From: Microthrixaceae bacterium | GTDB lineage: Bacteria; Actinomycetota; Acidimicrobiia; Acidimicrobiales; Microtrichaceae | Reading direction: 5' to 3' | Assembly (NCBI GenBank): GCA_023957975.1 | Contig: JAMLGM010000010.1 | Coordinates: 62,001-126,000 of the forward strand | DNA length: 64,000 bases | Shown: positions 17,691 to 26,592 of the stretch, one piece after another | Layout of the letters: every line of letters starts with the position of its first letter | Position numbering within the stretch: the first letter of the stretch is position 1 | Notes under the pieces: model-generated | Seen by the model: the letters and a program-made list of their open reading frames with translations, nothing else | Told to the model about the DNA's origin: nothing | The model's database searches: none | Translations under genes and position numbers: made by a program

Positions 17691-19211
17691 TCAGCCGTCG
17701 TCGTTCACTGTAGGCGTCGGCTCGGTGGGCGGCGCCGCTGCGGGCGTCGAGTCGTTACCGGCGGCGTAGGTGGTGGTTTCGGTAGTGGTTTCGGTGGTGG
17801 GGTCCTCGGCGGTGGTCAGGTCCTCCGGTTCGAAGCGCTGCAGGTCCTCGTCGCTCGGTGCCTCGATCCGGGCGACCCGGGTGGCGTGGCGAACCACCGC
17901 GTCTTCAAAGACGTTGCGCACGAAGCGTCCGTTGCCGAATCCCCGTCCGCGTTCGGTGGTGTTGATCAGGTCGTGCAGCTTCGTTCGCGCCTCATCGGAG
18001 AGCTCGTAGCGCTGTTTGTCACAGATCCGCTCGAAAATGTCGATCAGCTCGCTGGTCTCGTAATCGGGAAACACGATCGTCTTGGGGAACCTCGAGCGCA
18101 GGCCCGGGTTGGCTTCGATGAACGCTTCCATCTCCTCGGGGTAGCCGGCGACGACGACTGCGGTGCGGTCGCGCCGGTCTTCGATCAGCTTGACGAGTTG
18201 ATCGATCGCCTCGCGACCGAAGTCGTTCTCGCCACCGCGCACCAGGGTGTAGGCCTCGTCGATGAACAACATGCCCCCGTCGGCCTCATCGAATCGGGCC
18301 ACCACGAGCGGTGCGGTCTGGCCGACGTAGCCGGCGACCATGCCGGAACGGTCGGTTTCCACCAACTGCCCGCGCTCGAGCGCCCCGACCGAGCGGTAGA
18401 TCTGCGCAAGCAGGCGCGCGACGGTCGTCTTGCCGGTTCCGGGATTGCCCACGAAGACCAGGTGCAGCGTGGTGTCGATGACGGGCAGCCCGCGTTCGCC
18501 GCGCAGCTGCTGGACCCGCAACAGGTCGGTGACGCGCCGGACCTCGGCCTTCACTTCGGTGAGCCCGATGAGCGAGTCGAGTTCGGCGAGCAGATCCTCG
18601 AAGTCGCGCGGTTCCGGGTCGGGTTCGGCGGGCACGGTCGCATTCGCCGTGGTCTGGGTGGCGGCCTCGCCCGCCTGGGAGGGGCGAAGCGGGGCGGGGA
18701 GTTGCCCGGAGGGGATGCCCGACCGGATGGCATCGAGCAGCATGGTCCGGTACGCGCCGATGGCTTCGATCTCGGCGGTGGCGGTCACCTCATCGATCGC
18801 CGCGACCACGTGGAAGATGTCGAGTGCCCGCCGGTAGTAGGCCATGGCGTGGGCGGTTCCACTGCGGCGGTCGCAATCCAGAAGGATCTCGAACAGCGTC
18901 GTTCGCTGGCCGAGCCAAGCGGCCTTGTGGGTGAACAGATCGGCGTCGCGAAGCTGCTGGGGGCGGGCCCCGGCGAGCGCCGGGTCGGCGAACAACTCGC
19001 CGAAGGTTGCCGCAAACGCCCAGAGTTCGGCATCGGTATGTCGTCGGTCGGCATCGATGCAGGCGGCCACGAGCTCTCGGGCCTCGACGATGGTGTCGTG
19101 CTCGGCGTTCTCGCTCGAGGCGTCGGGGAGCACCGAGATGGCGTCGCTCAGCGCGGCCGCGACCTCCTCCACGAAGGGTCGAACGACGCCGATAAGTGGG
19201 GAGGCGCTCAC
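17691..19211 (-). CDS. CbbX/EccA-type AAA+ ATPase
   Basis: A 506-residue protein. The N-terminal 200 residues are helical and resemble the TPR-like region of EccA-type proteins. An AAA+ domain of the CbxX/CfqX class follows: Walker A GNPGTGKTT at about residue 255, pore-loop/Walker B region GQTAPLVVARFDEADGGMLFIDEAY, and RSRFPKTIVFPDYETSELIDIF as sensor-2 side features. The final 45 residues are Thr/Glu-rich. This family includes Rubisco activase CbbX and type VII secretion EccA; neither Rubisco nor ESX genes are visible here, so its client is unknown. It is divergent from a MoxR-type ATPase gene, with both promoters in a 116-nt gap. Confidence 0.75.
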   Translation of the reverse strand: MSASPLIGVVRPFVEEVAAALSDAISVLPDASSENAEHDTIVEARELVAACIDADRRHTDAELWAFAATFGELFADPALAGARPQQLRDADLFTHKAAWLGQRTTLFEILLDCDRRSGTAHAMAYYRRALDIFHVVAAIDEVTATAEIEAIGAYRTMLLDAIRSGIPSGQLPAPLRPSQAGEAATQTTANATVPAEPDPEPRDFEDLLAELDSLIGLTEVKAEVRRVTDLLRVQQLRGERGLPVIDTTLHLVFVGNPGTGKTTVARLLAQIYRSVGALERGQLVETDRSGMVAGYVGQTAPLVVARFDEADGGMLFIDEAYTLVRGGENDFGREAIDQLVKLIEDRRDRTAVVVAGYPEEMEAFIEANPGLRSRFPKTIVFPDYETSELIDIFERICDKQRYELSDEARTKLHDLINTTERGRGFGNGRFVRNVFEDAVVRHATRVARIEAPSDEDLQRFEPEDLTTAEDPTTETTTETTTYAAGNDSTPAAAPPTEPTPTVNDDG

Positions 19212-19218
19212 GGCGACG

Positions 19219-19224
19219 AGGGTA
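19219..19224 (-). promoter_or_regulatory. -10 box for the CbbX-type AAA gene
   Basis: TACCCT on the minus strand followed by 7 nt and the GTG start: leaderless-type arrangement. Confidence 0.45.
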
Positions 19225-19290
19225 CTTCCTCCCCGAGTACCGACGCGAGGTGCGATGGTGAATCGGCCGTGGCGGTGCTCTCGCAGCGGA

Positions 19291-19321
19291 TTGACCAGGC
19301 GGTCAAGAATCTCGGTAGCGT
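19291..19321 (+). promoter_or_regulatory. Promoter of the moxR-like gene
   Basis: TTGACC (19291-19296), a 19-nt spacer and TAGCGT (19316-19321), followed by 6 nt and the ATG at 19328. The -10 to start spacing indicates a leaderless mRNA. The 19-nt spacer is longer than optimal. Confidence 0.5.
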
Positions 19322-19327
19322 AGGGCC

Positions 19328-20239
19328 ATGTCGTATCGCTTCGAATCCGTGGCCGACGTCCGAGAGCGTCTTGGCAAGGCCGACTACCTTTCCGACGACG
19401 CCATCGCCGGCATCGTCTTTCTCGCCGATCGTCTCGGAAAGCCGGTGCTCGTCGAGGGCCCGGCGGGCACCGGCAAGACCCAGCTCGCGAAGTCGGTCGC
19501 GGAGATCACCGGCGCACGCCTGATCCGCCTGCAGTGTTACGAGGGCCTCGACGAGTCGAAGGCGCTGTATGAGTGGAACTACAAGAAGCAGTTGCTGCGC
19601 ATCCAGGCGACCAAGACCGAGGGCGATGGCGCCGACTGGGAGCAGATCGAAGAGGACATCTTCTCCGACGACTTCTTGTTGACCCGCCCGCTCCTCGAGG
19701 CGATCCGCGCCGATGAGCCGGTGGTGTTGCTGATCGACGAAGTCGACCGGGTCGAGGTGGAGACCGAGGCGCTGTTGCTCGAGATCCTCTCGGACTATCA
19801 GGTGTCGATCCCCGAGTTGGGAACCATCACCGCCAACCAGATCCCGATGGTGTTTCTCACGTCGAACAACACCCGCGAACTGTCCGAGGCGCTCAAGCGT
19901 CGCTGCCTGTTTCTCCACATCGACTACCCGGACATGGAGCGCGAAAAGGAAATCGTGCTCACCAAGGTGCCCGACATCACCGAGTCGCTCGCCGACCAGA
20001 TCGCCCGCATCGTCCGTTCGATCCGCCAGATGGAGTTGAAGAAGGCCCCGTCGGTGTCCGAGGTGCTCGACTGGGCGCGCACGCTCATGCTGCTCGGGGT
20101 TCAGAAAATCGACGCCGACACCGCCGTCGGAACCGCCAGCATCCTGCTCAAGTACCAGTCCGACATCGCGAAGGCGTCGAAGGAATTCGCGAACGAGGGC
20201 TCGAGCTTGCGCAAGGGCGGCCCGCTCAGCGAGGCCTGA
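19328..20239 (+). CDS. MoxR-family AAA+ ATPase
   Basis: A 303-residue AAA+ ATPase of the MoxR/CoxD group, chaperone-like ATPases that activate VWA-domain partners or metal enzymes. Walker A GPAGTGKT is at residues 44-51, Walker B VVLLIDEVDR at about residue 138, and the sensor segment MVFLTSNNTRELSEALKRRCL follows. The VWA gene starts 1 nt after its stop, so the pair is one unit. No CO dehydrogenase or methanol dehydrogenase genes are nearby, so the client of this pair is not evident. Confidence 0.88.
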   Translation: MSYRFESVADVRERLGKADYLSDDAIAGIVFLADRLGKPVLVEGPAGTGKTQLAKSVAEITGARLIRLQCYEGLDESKALYEWNYKKQLLRIQATKTEGDGADWEQIEEDIFSDDFLLTRPLLEAIRADEPVVLLIDEVDRVEVETEALLLEILSDYQVSIPELGTITANQIPMVFLTSNNTRELSEALKRRCLFLHIDYPDMEREKEIVLTKVPDITESLADQIARIVRSIRQMELKKAPSVSEVLDWARTLMLLGVQKIDADTAVGTASILLKYQSDIAKASKEFANEGSSLRKGGPLSEA

Positions 20240-20240
20240 C

Positions 20241-21794
20241 ATGGCCGACGACACGGCCTCGGCCGACGCTGCCGGTATCCACGACTCCGCGGACGGGTTT
20301 GAGCCCGACGGTGCGGTGCTCATCGCCGAGGGCAGCGGACTGGTCAACCTGCTCAACGGGTTCATCATCGAGTTGCGCGAGGCCGGCCTTCCGGTGAGCC
20401 TCAGCGAATCCATCGATGCCATGGAGGCCGTCAAGCACATTCCGATCGAGGACCGCGCCGCGTTCAAATACGCGCTCGCAGCGACGCTGGTGAAGAACAA
20501 CGCTCACTGGCGCGCGTTCGAGACCGTGTTCGAGGTGTACTTCTCGATGCGTGGTCGTCAGTACCTCATCGGCGACGCCGACGGCGATGAGCTGCCCGGC
20601 GACCTCGAGGACCTGCTCGAGCAGATGAGCGGCGCCGGCGAGGGCGACGGCGACGGTCATGGCGGCGGAGGCGCCGGGGGCGATCAGATGACCCCCGAAG
20701 AACTCGCCGAGATGCTGTTTCGGGCCTTGCAGCGCGGCGATCAGGCGATGATGAAAGCTGTCGCCCGCCAGTCGGTTCGACGCTACGCGGGGATGGAGCC
20801 CGGTCGTCCGGTGGGCGGCACGTACTACCTGTATCGCACGCTTCGGAACCTCGATCTCGACGGCGTGCTGCAGCGCTTGGTTCAACAGGACACCGACGAT
20901 TCACCCGAGCCGTTGACCAACCTCGAACAGCGCCTTCAAGAAGACGAGTTTCAGCAGCGCATCGAACAACTCAAACAGGAGATCGAGGCGGAGATCCGCC
21001 GGCGGCTCGTCGCCGACCGTGGTGTCGAGGCGATGGCGAAGACGCTGCGCAAGCCACTGCCCGAGGACATCGACTTCATGCACGCGAGCCGTGACGAGAT
21101 GAAGCTGCTGCAACAGGCGCTGCACCCGCTCACCCGCAAGCTCGCAGTTCGTCTGGCGCGAAAACGCCGTCATGGTCGCAAGGGTGCGCTCGACTTTCGA
21201 AACACCGTCCGAGCCTCGCTGAGCTTCGGCGGCGTTCCCGTCGAGCCGAAGTTCAAGTACCCGCGGCCGGCCAAACCCGAGATCTTCGTCATCGCCGATA
21301 TCTCCGGGTCGGTCGCGAGTTTCGCCCGCTTCACGTTGCACCTCGTCAACGCCATCGCCGGTCAGTTCAGCCGAGTCCGCTCGTTCGTCTTCATCGACGG
21401 TATCGACGAGGTGACCCACATGTTCGAAGGCACCGAGGACATCGTCGAGGCCATTCACCGGGTCAATACCGAGGCCGACGTCGTGTGGGTCGATGGCCAC
21501 TCCGACTACGGCCATGCGTTCGAAGTGTTCTGGTCACGGTGGGGCAAGGAGATCGGGCCGCGCACCAGCGTGATGATCCTCGGCGACGCCCGCAACAACT
21601 ATCACGCCTCGCAGAGTTGGGTCATCAAGGAGATCCAGCACCGCGCCCGTCACGTGTATTGGCTCAACCCCGAGCCGAGAAGCTACTGGGACACCGGCGA
21701 CTCGATCGTGGGGGAGTACGCGACGTACTGCGATGGGGCCTTTGAGTGTCGCAATCTGCGGCAACTGGAGCGGTTCGTCGACAATCTCGCGTAG
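20241..21794 (+). CDS. CoxE-like VWA-domain protein
   Basis: A 517-residue protein. The N-terminal part starts with a region resembling VWA proteins paired with MoxR (LVNLLNGFIIELREAGLPVSL), followed by an acidic Gly/Asp-rich linker at about residues 115-150. The C-terminal VWA domain has a MIDAS DxSxS motif (DISGS) and later acidic residues (HSDYGHAF, LGDARNNY). It pairs with the MoxR ATPase immediately upstream, as in CoxD/CoxE. Function is probably assembly or activation of an unidentified metalloenzyme or complex. Confidence 0.82.
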   Translation: MADDTASADAAGIHDSADGFEPDGAVLIAEGSGLVNLLNGFIIELREAGLPVSLSESIDAMEAVKHIPIEDRAAFKYALAATLVKNNAHWRAFETVFEVYFSMRGRQYLIGDADGDELPGDLEDLLEQMSGAGEGDGDGHGGGGAGGDQMTPEELAEMLFRALQRGDQAMMKAVARQSVRRYAGMEPGRPVGGTYYLYRTLRNLDLDGVLQRLVQQDTDDSPEPLTNLEQRLQEDEFQQRIEQLKQEIEAEIRRRLVADRGVEAMAKTLRKPLPEDIDFMHASRDEMKLLQQALHPLTRKLAVRLARKRRHGRKGALDFRNTVRASLSFGGVPVEPKFKYPRPAKPEIFVIADISGSVASFARFTLHLVNAIAGQFSRVRSFVFIDGIDEVTHMFEGTEDIVEAIHRVNTEADVVWVDGHSDYGHAFEVFWSRWGKEIGPRTSVMILGDARNNYHASQSWVIKEIQHRARHVYWLNPEPRSYWDTGDSIVGEYATYCDGAFECRNLRQLERFVDNLA

Positions 21795-21826
21795 CCGGGT
21801 GCCGTCGGTCGCCGGGGACCAGCGGT

Positions 21827-22318
21827 TCAGACCTCGGCCAGGTGGCGGGCGACGACGACCGCTTCCGACTCGAGGTACTCGACGAGGCCGGACACGATCG
21901 CCCGTTCGGCCTGGCGACCGACGAGCGGCACCCGCACCTTCAGGTCGCCCGACACCGCCCGGACCGAACCGGTTCCGAGGTCGTAGAACTTCGTTGATGC
22001 CGCCGCCTCGAACTTGTTGGCGTAGTGGTCGGGCAGGAAACGAACCGTCGCGGTGAGCGACGGTCGGTCGTAGGTCGCCTCCTCGATCCAGGCGAGCTTG
22101 TCGCGGTCGACGATGGCCCGGGCCGCCGCCGGAAGGTCGGCCACAAAGGTCATCCGCGTACGCACGACCGTGCGGTCGCCACGTTCCGTCCGGTCGACGA
22201 GTTGCGCTTCGCCGAGTGGCCCCAACGGTCCCAGCCGTCCGACGAACCGAGCGGATTCGTAGCAGTCGAACACCTCGCTGGCCGAGGCATCGAAGCTCTG
22301 GTTGACATTGAACACCAT
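21827..22318 (-). CDS. DUF2505 family protein
   Basis: A 163-residue protein matching the actinobacterial DUF2505 pattern: FNVNQSFDASASEVFDCYES at the start, then RTRMTFVADLPAAARAIV and a C-terminal YLESEAVVVARHL helix. The layout is of the START/SRPBCC lipid-binding fold, so a hydrophobic ligand is likely but unknown. AGGAAG lies 6 nt before the ATG. It is convergent to the VWA gene. Confidence 0.7.
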   Translation of the reverse strand: MVFNVNQSFDASASEVFDCYESARFVGRLGPLGPLGEAQLVDRTERGDRTVVRTRMTFVADLPAAARAIVDRDKLAWIEEATYDRPSLTATVRFLPDHYANKFEAAASTKFYDLGTGSVRAVSGDLKVRVPLVGRQAERAIVSGLVEYLESEAVVVARHLAEV

Positions 22319-22384
22319 GGGCTACTTCCTACCCGATCCCGGGTGGATCCTGCCGTCGTTGTGTGATCCCGTCGGCCGGACCGG

Positions 22385-23344
22385 TCAGGGCAGTGCGGAG
22401 ATGGCCTCGTCGAAAACCGAGAACATGGCAGGTCCGCCCTTCTCCTCGCGGGTGAGCAGGCCCAGCTTGCGGCACCGGACCAACACCTCGCGGGCGTCGC
22501 GGCCGGGCCACGGCTTCGGGAGCAGTTCGGGTGGAAGCAGTGGGTCGGCTTCGAAGCAGCGCATGAAGCGGATGGCGATCTGCAAGGCACCCGGAAGAAA
22601 GTCGTGTTCGGCGATTCGTTCACCCCGCTTCATCATCGCCTCGAGTTCCGCGGGCACGGACTCGTAGGTGGCGATGAAGTCGCGGTAACGCTCGGCGATC
22701 TGCTCGAGGGGCCACAGACGACCGGCCAGGTCCCTCGGATTGGACGTGCCGCCGATCTCAAGATCATCGGTCGTCGCCATGGTGACGTAGGCGCCGATTC
22801 CGAGCCGTGAAATCTCGGCGCGAACTTCGGTGTCCCACCGATGGGGGGCCACATACAACCCGTTGTGGACGGCCGCCGCGCCGAGTGCCAGCAGTCGGTC
22901 GCGGAACCGGTCCCGAGAGGCGCGCATCGGCTCCGGGATGGCAAAGGCGACGATGCGCCAGCGCCGATCCCAGCCGCGGCCGGCGTGGTCCTGTGCATAG
23001 GCCAATACGGTGCGGTCGCCGATCGAGCGGAGCTCCGCGAGCCCGGCCTCGGTCGCGTGGTAGCGGCTGTCGCGACCTTCGCCGTCGCGTTCGAAGAGCC
23101 CTTCATTCACGAGGCGCCGCAGACACGACCGGACCTGATCGGGGGAGAGCCCGCACGCGTCCATGACCGGGGCGAGTTCCGCGGTGATGATGTCGCCGTT
23201 GCGTTTGGCCATCCCCATGACCATCAGTCGGGTCGGGATGCCCGGGTCGTCACCGGTCGAATCTGAAACGATCGTTGGGTTCACGACCACATCGTGGCCA
23301 ACGACCGGGGTGATGTCAACGTGGAGCGAGGCCGCAATTTCCAC
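22385..23344 (-). CDS. PaaX-like transcriptional regulator
   Basis: A 319-residue regulator. The N-terminal 40 residues are poorly conserved, so the GTG at 23344 may be upstream of the true start. A PaaX-type winged helix covers about residues 38-95 (RLMVMGMAKRNGDIITAELAP to LFERDGEGRDSRYHATEAG). A central domain (WRIVAFAIPEPMRASRDRFRDRL) and a PaaX-type C-terminal domain follow. PaaX represses phenylacetate catabolism in Escherichia coli, but no paa genes are here and its regulon is unknown. An 18-bp inverted repeat 28 nt upstream of its start may be its operator. Confidence 0.72.
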   Translation of the reverse strand: MEIAASLHVDITPVVGHDVVVNPTIVSDSTGDDPGIPTRLMVMGMAKRNGDIITAELAPVMDACGLSPDQVRSCLRRLVNEGLFERDGEGRDSRYHATEAGLAELRSIGDRTVLAYAQDHAGRGWDRRWRIVAFAIPEPMRASRDRFRDRLLALGAAAVHNGLYVAPHRWDTEVRAEISRLGIGAYVTMATTDDLEIGGTSNPRDLAGRLWPLEQIAERYRDFIATYESVPAELEAMMKRGERIAEHDFLPGALQIAIRFMRCFEADPLLPPELLPKPWPGRDAREVLVRCRKLGLLTREEKGGPAMFSVFDEAISALP

Positions 23345-23371
23345 CGGCGCGGCCCGCTGGTCGACCGGGCA

Positions 23372-23389
23372 CTAGTGCGGTGGCACTAG
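23372..23389. promoter_or_regulatory. 18-bp inverted repeat upstream of the PaaX-like gene
   Basis: CTAGTGC-GGTG-GCACTAG, a perfect 7-bp dyad with a 4-nt centre. It covers the stop codon of the APS reductase gene and lies upstream of the PaaX-like gene on the same strand. It could be an operator for PaaX-like autoregulation or a weak terminator hairpin; there is no T tract. Confidence 0.4.
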
Positions 23390-24090
23390 GCCAGATGGAG
23401 GCCGCACTCGGTCTTGGCGCTGCCGGCCCACCGACCCGAGCGAGCATCTTCGCCCTCGGCGACCGGGCTGGTGCAGGGCCAACAACCGATCGAGGCGTAG
23501 CCCTGGTCGAGCAGCGGGTTGTGGGGGACGTTGTTGTCGGCCAGGTACCCGTCGCAGTCGAGTTGGGTCCAGTTCGCGATCGGGTTGACCTTGATGAGCC
23601 CGCGAGGGTCACGACCGACGATCGGCGCGTTGGCCCTCGTGGCGGCTTCGTCGCGGCGCAGCCCACTCATCCACGCGGCCTTTCCGTTGAGCGCGCGGTC
23701 GAGTTGGCCGACCTTGACCGCCGAGCAGCAGTTCTCGGGATCCTTGACCCACAGTTCCTCGTCGTGCGGAGCGACGGTCATGATGCGCAGGTTCAACCCG
23801 TAGTGACGCCGGATCCGTTCGACCGTCTCGATCGTTTCGGGGAAGTGGTACCCGGTGTCGATGAACACGACCTCGATCGCGGGATCGACCTTCGTGGCGA
23901 TGTCGATGAGCAGCGCGTCGGCCATCGACGCCGCCAGCGCGAGGTGCGGGCCGAAGCTGTCGACCGCCCAGCGCACGATCTTCGAGGCAGGCGCGGATTC
24001 GAACTCCTTGTTGATCTCCGCGAGTTCGTCGTCGCTGAACTCAGCGACGACGAATCGCGGCGATGGGATGGCGATGGATGACTCGACCAT
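23386..24090 (-). CDS. cysH: Adenylyl-sulfate (APS) reductase, [4Fe-4S] type
   Basis: A 234-residue assimilatory sulfonucleotide reductase that makes sulfite using thioredoxin. It has the cysteine pattern of the iron-sulfur APS-reducing branch: ENCCSAVKVGQL, then YASIGCWPCTSPV, and the catalytic ECGLH at the C-terminus. The PAPS-reducing branch lacks the CC and CxxC cluster pairs. The start ATG overlaps the sulfite reductase stop by 1 nt (TGATG), so the two form a sulfite-producing and sulfite-consuming unit transcribed from upstream of the reductase. Confidence 0.92.
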   Translation of the reverse strand: MVESSIAIPSPRFVVAEFSDDELAEINKEFESAPASKIVRWAVDSFGPHLALAASMADALLIDIATKVDPAIEVVFIDTGYHFPETIETVERIRRHYGLNLRIMTVAPHDEELWVKDPENCCSAVKVGQLDRALNGKAAWMSGLRRDEAATRANAPIVGRDPRGLIKVNPIANWTQLDCDGYLADNNVPHNPLLDQGYASIGCWPCTSPVAEGEDARSGRWAGSAKTECGLHLA

Positions 24091-25937
24091 CAGACTGCGC
24101 ACTCCGACTCGCCGATTTCGACCTCGAACGGTCCGGTTTCGTCGTAGTCGACGTAGAAGTCGGGGTTCTCCTCGGGGGTGGGGAACACGTCGAGATCCTT
24201 CAAGGTCGCGGCGATCGCCTTGGTTCCGCCCGAGCGCTCGAGCCAGCTGCGGAAGTCCTCGCCAGAAATGCGCTCCTCGTTGAATCGCCTGACCACCCGC
24301 ACGACGGCCTCGGGCGCCGCCTTGGCGGGAAGGCGCAGGGCGCGCTCGCCGAAGTGGATGCGCTCCTGACCGACGTAACCGCCGAGCAGCATCTGATAGC
24401 CGGGTGCCGCCTTGCCGTGCGCTCGGCGTTCGGCGCCGTGGAAGCCGATGTCGGAGATGTGGTGTTGCCCGCAGGAGTTGGTGCAACCGCTGATGTTGGT
24501 GCGGATGCCGCCGACCTCGGCAAGGCCGGCCTCTTCGAGCGCCACGCCGATCGCTTCAGCGAGACCGCGCGATTGGGTGACGGCGATGTTGCACGTGTCG
24601 GCACCGGGGCATGCGACCACGTCGCGTGACAGTTCCGCCCCGGGCTGTTGCATGCCGATGGCGACGAGGCGCTCGTAGAGGGCCGGGAGTTGTTCCTCGG
24701 TGAGTCCCCGAAACACGAGATTCTGGCGATTCGAGATGCGGACCTCGAGGTCGAACTCGCGCACGATGGCGGCCAGCCCGCGGAACTGATCGGAGGTGAC
24801 GTCGCCGAGGCGGGCCCAGGCGTAGGCGCTCACCGTGCCGTTCGCCGTGCCGCGCACGACGTTGGCCTGGTCCCAACGCTGGTACGGGTCGCTCGACAGG
24901 AGTTGCACCGGGGTGCCCTGGCCCATCGGCGTGGCGGCTACCTCGTGTGAGCGGCCAGCGGGGGAGTCACCCCATTCGTTGACGACCTCGGGAACGCCGC
25001 CCGGCCAGCCGGCAGCGGCCGGCAACAAGCGCCGACTGGCGAGGATGCGGTTGCGCAGTTCCTCCTCGCCGAGTTCTGCCGCCACCCACTTGAGGCGGGC
25101 GCGGAGCTTGTTGTTGCGTTTCCCGGTCTGTTCGAAGGTGCGCAGGATGGCCTCGAGGGTCTCCATCAGCTGCTCGCGTGGGGTGAAGTCCTCGAGTGCG
25201 AACGCTGCATGCGGGTTTGCCCCGAGCCCCCCGGCGACGAAGACGCGGAATCCGGCCTCGACCGTTCCGTCGTCGAGGGTGCGGGTGACGGCGATGACGC
25301 CGGCGTCGTTGAACATCGCCTGGCCGCAATCGGTGTCGCAACCCGAGAAGTTGATCTTGAATTTGCGGGGAAGGCGCTGAGCGAACGGGTGGTGGAGGAA
25401 GTAACGAAACGCCGCCTCGGCCCAGGCGCTGACGTCGAGGACCTCGAAGGGGCAGGCGCCGGCGAGGTGGCATCCCTCGACGTTGCGCACCGTGTCGCCG
25501 CAGGCCTCGCGGGTCGTCATGCCCACCGAGGCGAACTCGCGCAGGAGATCCGGGACCCGGGTGAGTTCGACGTAGTGGAACTGGAAGTTCTGGCGGGTGG
25601 TGATGTGGCCCCAGCCGCGCGAGTACTCGTCCGCGACGCGGGCCATCAGGTCGAGCTGTTCGGCGTTGAGGCGGCCATAGGGCGACTTCACCCGCACCAT
25701 CTGGTTGGTGCCGCCCTGACGTTGGCCGTAAATGCCGTTGTTGAGGCGGAACACGCGGAAGGTGTCCTCCTCGATCTCGCCGGCGAGGTGCAGGGCGAGC
25801 ATTCGATCGAACTTGGCGATCGTTTCCTCGATGTCGCCGGCCATGTCGTCGGGGACCTCGTAGTCCCGGGATGGGTTCGTCGGCGAGAGATTCTGGGCTG
25901 CCTGGGATGCAGCGGGATCGATTTCGATGATGGTCAC
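24090..25937 (-). CDS. sir: Sulfite reductase (siroheme, [4Fe-4S])
   Basis: A 615-residue nitrite/sulfite reductase hemoprotein. Both half-repeats are visible: an N-terminal substrate-binding half (YGRLNAEQLDLMARVADEYS, TTRQNFQFHYVEL) and a C-terminal half with the cluster cysteines CPGADTC and SGCTNSCGQHH. Coupling to an APS reductase argues for sulfite rather than nitrite as substrate. The GTG start has a GGAG 6 nt upstream. It is the promoter-proximal gene of the sulfate assimilation pair. Confidence 0.9.
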   Translation of the reverse strand: MTIIEIDPAASQAAQNLSPTNPSRDYEVPDDMAGDIEETIAKFDRMLALHLAGEIEEDTFRVFRLNNGIYGQRQGGTNQMVRVKSPYGRLNAEQLDLMARVADEYSRGWGHITTRQNFQFHYVELTRVPDLLREFASVGMTTREACGDTVRNVEGCHLAGACPFEVLDVSAWAEAAFRYFLHHPFAQRLPRKFKINFSGCDTDCGQAMFNDAGVIAVTRTLDDGTVEAGFRVFVAGGLGANPHAAFALEDFTPREQLMETLEAILRTFEQTGKRNNKLRARLKWVAAELGEEELRNRILASRRLLPAAAGWPGGVPEVVNEWGDSPAGRSHEVAATPMGQGTPVQLLSSDPYQRWDQANVVRGTANGTVSAYAWARLGDVTSDQFRGLAAIVREFDLEVRISNRQNLVFRGLTEEQLPALYERLVAIGMQQPGAELSRDVVACPGADTCNIAVTQSRGLAEAIGVALEEAGLAEVGGIRTNISGCTNSCGQHHISDIGFHGAERRAHGKAAPGYQMLLGGYVGQERIHFGERALRLPAKAAPEAVVRVVRRFNEERISGEDFRSWLERSGGTKAIAATLKDLDVFPTPEENPDFYVDYDETGPFEVEIGESECAV

Positions 25938-25965
25938 GTCGGTCTCCGAGGGGTGAAGTCCTGCC

Positions 25966-25996
25966 AGTGTACGTTAATCCCGACCTTCTGAGTCAA
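25966..25996 (-). promoter_or_regulatory. Candidate promoter of sir-cysH
   Basis: On the minus strand, TTGACT (25991-25996) and TACACT (25966-25971) are separated by 19 nt. A leader of about 25 nt with a GGAG Shine-Dalgarno would follow. The elements match the sigma-70 consensus reasonably but the spacer is long. Confidence 0.4.
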
Positions 25997-26036
25997 GAAT
26001 TGCGAACTGGTCGGTTACTCGCGGAGGTGCGACGGT

Positions 26037-26576
26037 TCAGCCGATGAAACTGGGGGTGAGGAACTCGAACCCGGGCAGGTTGCGCACCAACCAGAACGAC
26101 GCGAGCGAAACGAGGGTGACCATCGGCGCCCAGCGCGTCGCCATCGGATCCGGCAGCTTCGACTCGAACGAGCCGCGCAATCCACGTTCCCACGCCCGGA
26201 TCAGGAGGTAGGTCATCAAGGGGACGGCGACGACGAGCAACACGTTGGAATGCAGCGCGCGGGTGAGGTCTCCGTGGGCGAGCGCGTGGATGGCCCGCAT
26301 CGACCCGCATCCGGGGCAGAACCGCCCGGTCATCGCGAAGAACGGGCACGATGGCCAATTGCCCTCGACCGCCGGATCTCGCATCGCAATGGCCCCCACG
26401 GCCACCACCGACGCAGCGGTGGCGAGCGCGGGCAGACGCCAACTGGGGGGTCGCAACGCCGACGGAAGCGGCACGGCGACGGCGGCCGCCGGTTCGTGCG
26501 GTGTGGATTCGTGGTCGTGCGGTTCGTGGGGCGCGGGTTCGCTGGATGCAGGTTCCATGAGAGGGCTTTCGCTCAC
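26037..26576 (-). CDS. DUF2752 membrane protein
   Basis: A 179-residue protein with an acidic, Pro/His-rich N-terminus of about 45 residues and three hydrophobic segments. The DUF2752 signature is clear: CPFFAMTGRFCPGCGSMRAIHALAHGD. The conserved CPxCGxTRA-type cysteine motif suggests a structural metal or redox pair, but the function is not known. The GTG at 26576 is 16 nt from the divergent glucosidase start; an in-frame ATG at 26558 is an alternative. Confidence 0.75.
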   Translation of the reverse strand: MSESPLMEPASSEPAPHEPHDHESTPHEPAAAVAVPLPSALRPPSWRLPALATAASVVAVGAIAMRDPAVEGNWPSCPFFAMTGRFCPGCGSMRAIHALAHGDLTRALHSNVLLVVAVPLMTYLLIRAWERGLRGSFESKLPDPMATRWAPMVTLVSLASFWLVRNLPGFEFLTPSFIG

Positions 26577-26580
26577 ACGT

Positions 26581-26586
26581 TAGGGT
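26581..26586 (+). promoter_or_regulatory. -10 box for leaderless GH13 glucosidase mRNA
   Basis: TAGGGT followed by 6 nt and the ATG at 26593. The promoter would overlap the start of the divergent DUF2752 gene. Confidence 0.5.
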
Positions 26587-26592
26587 CTGGCC

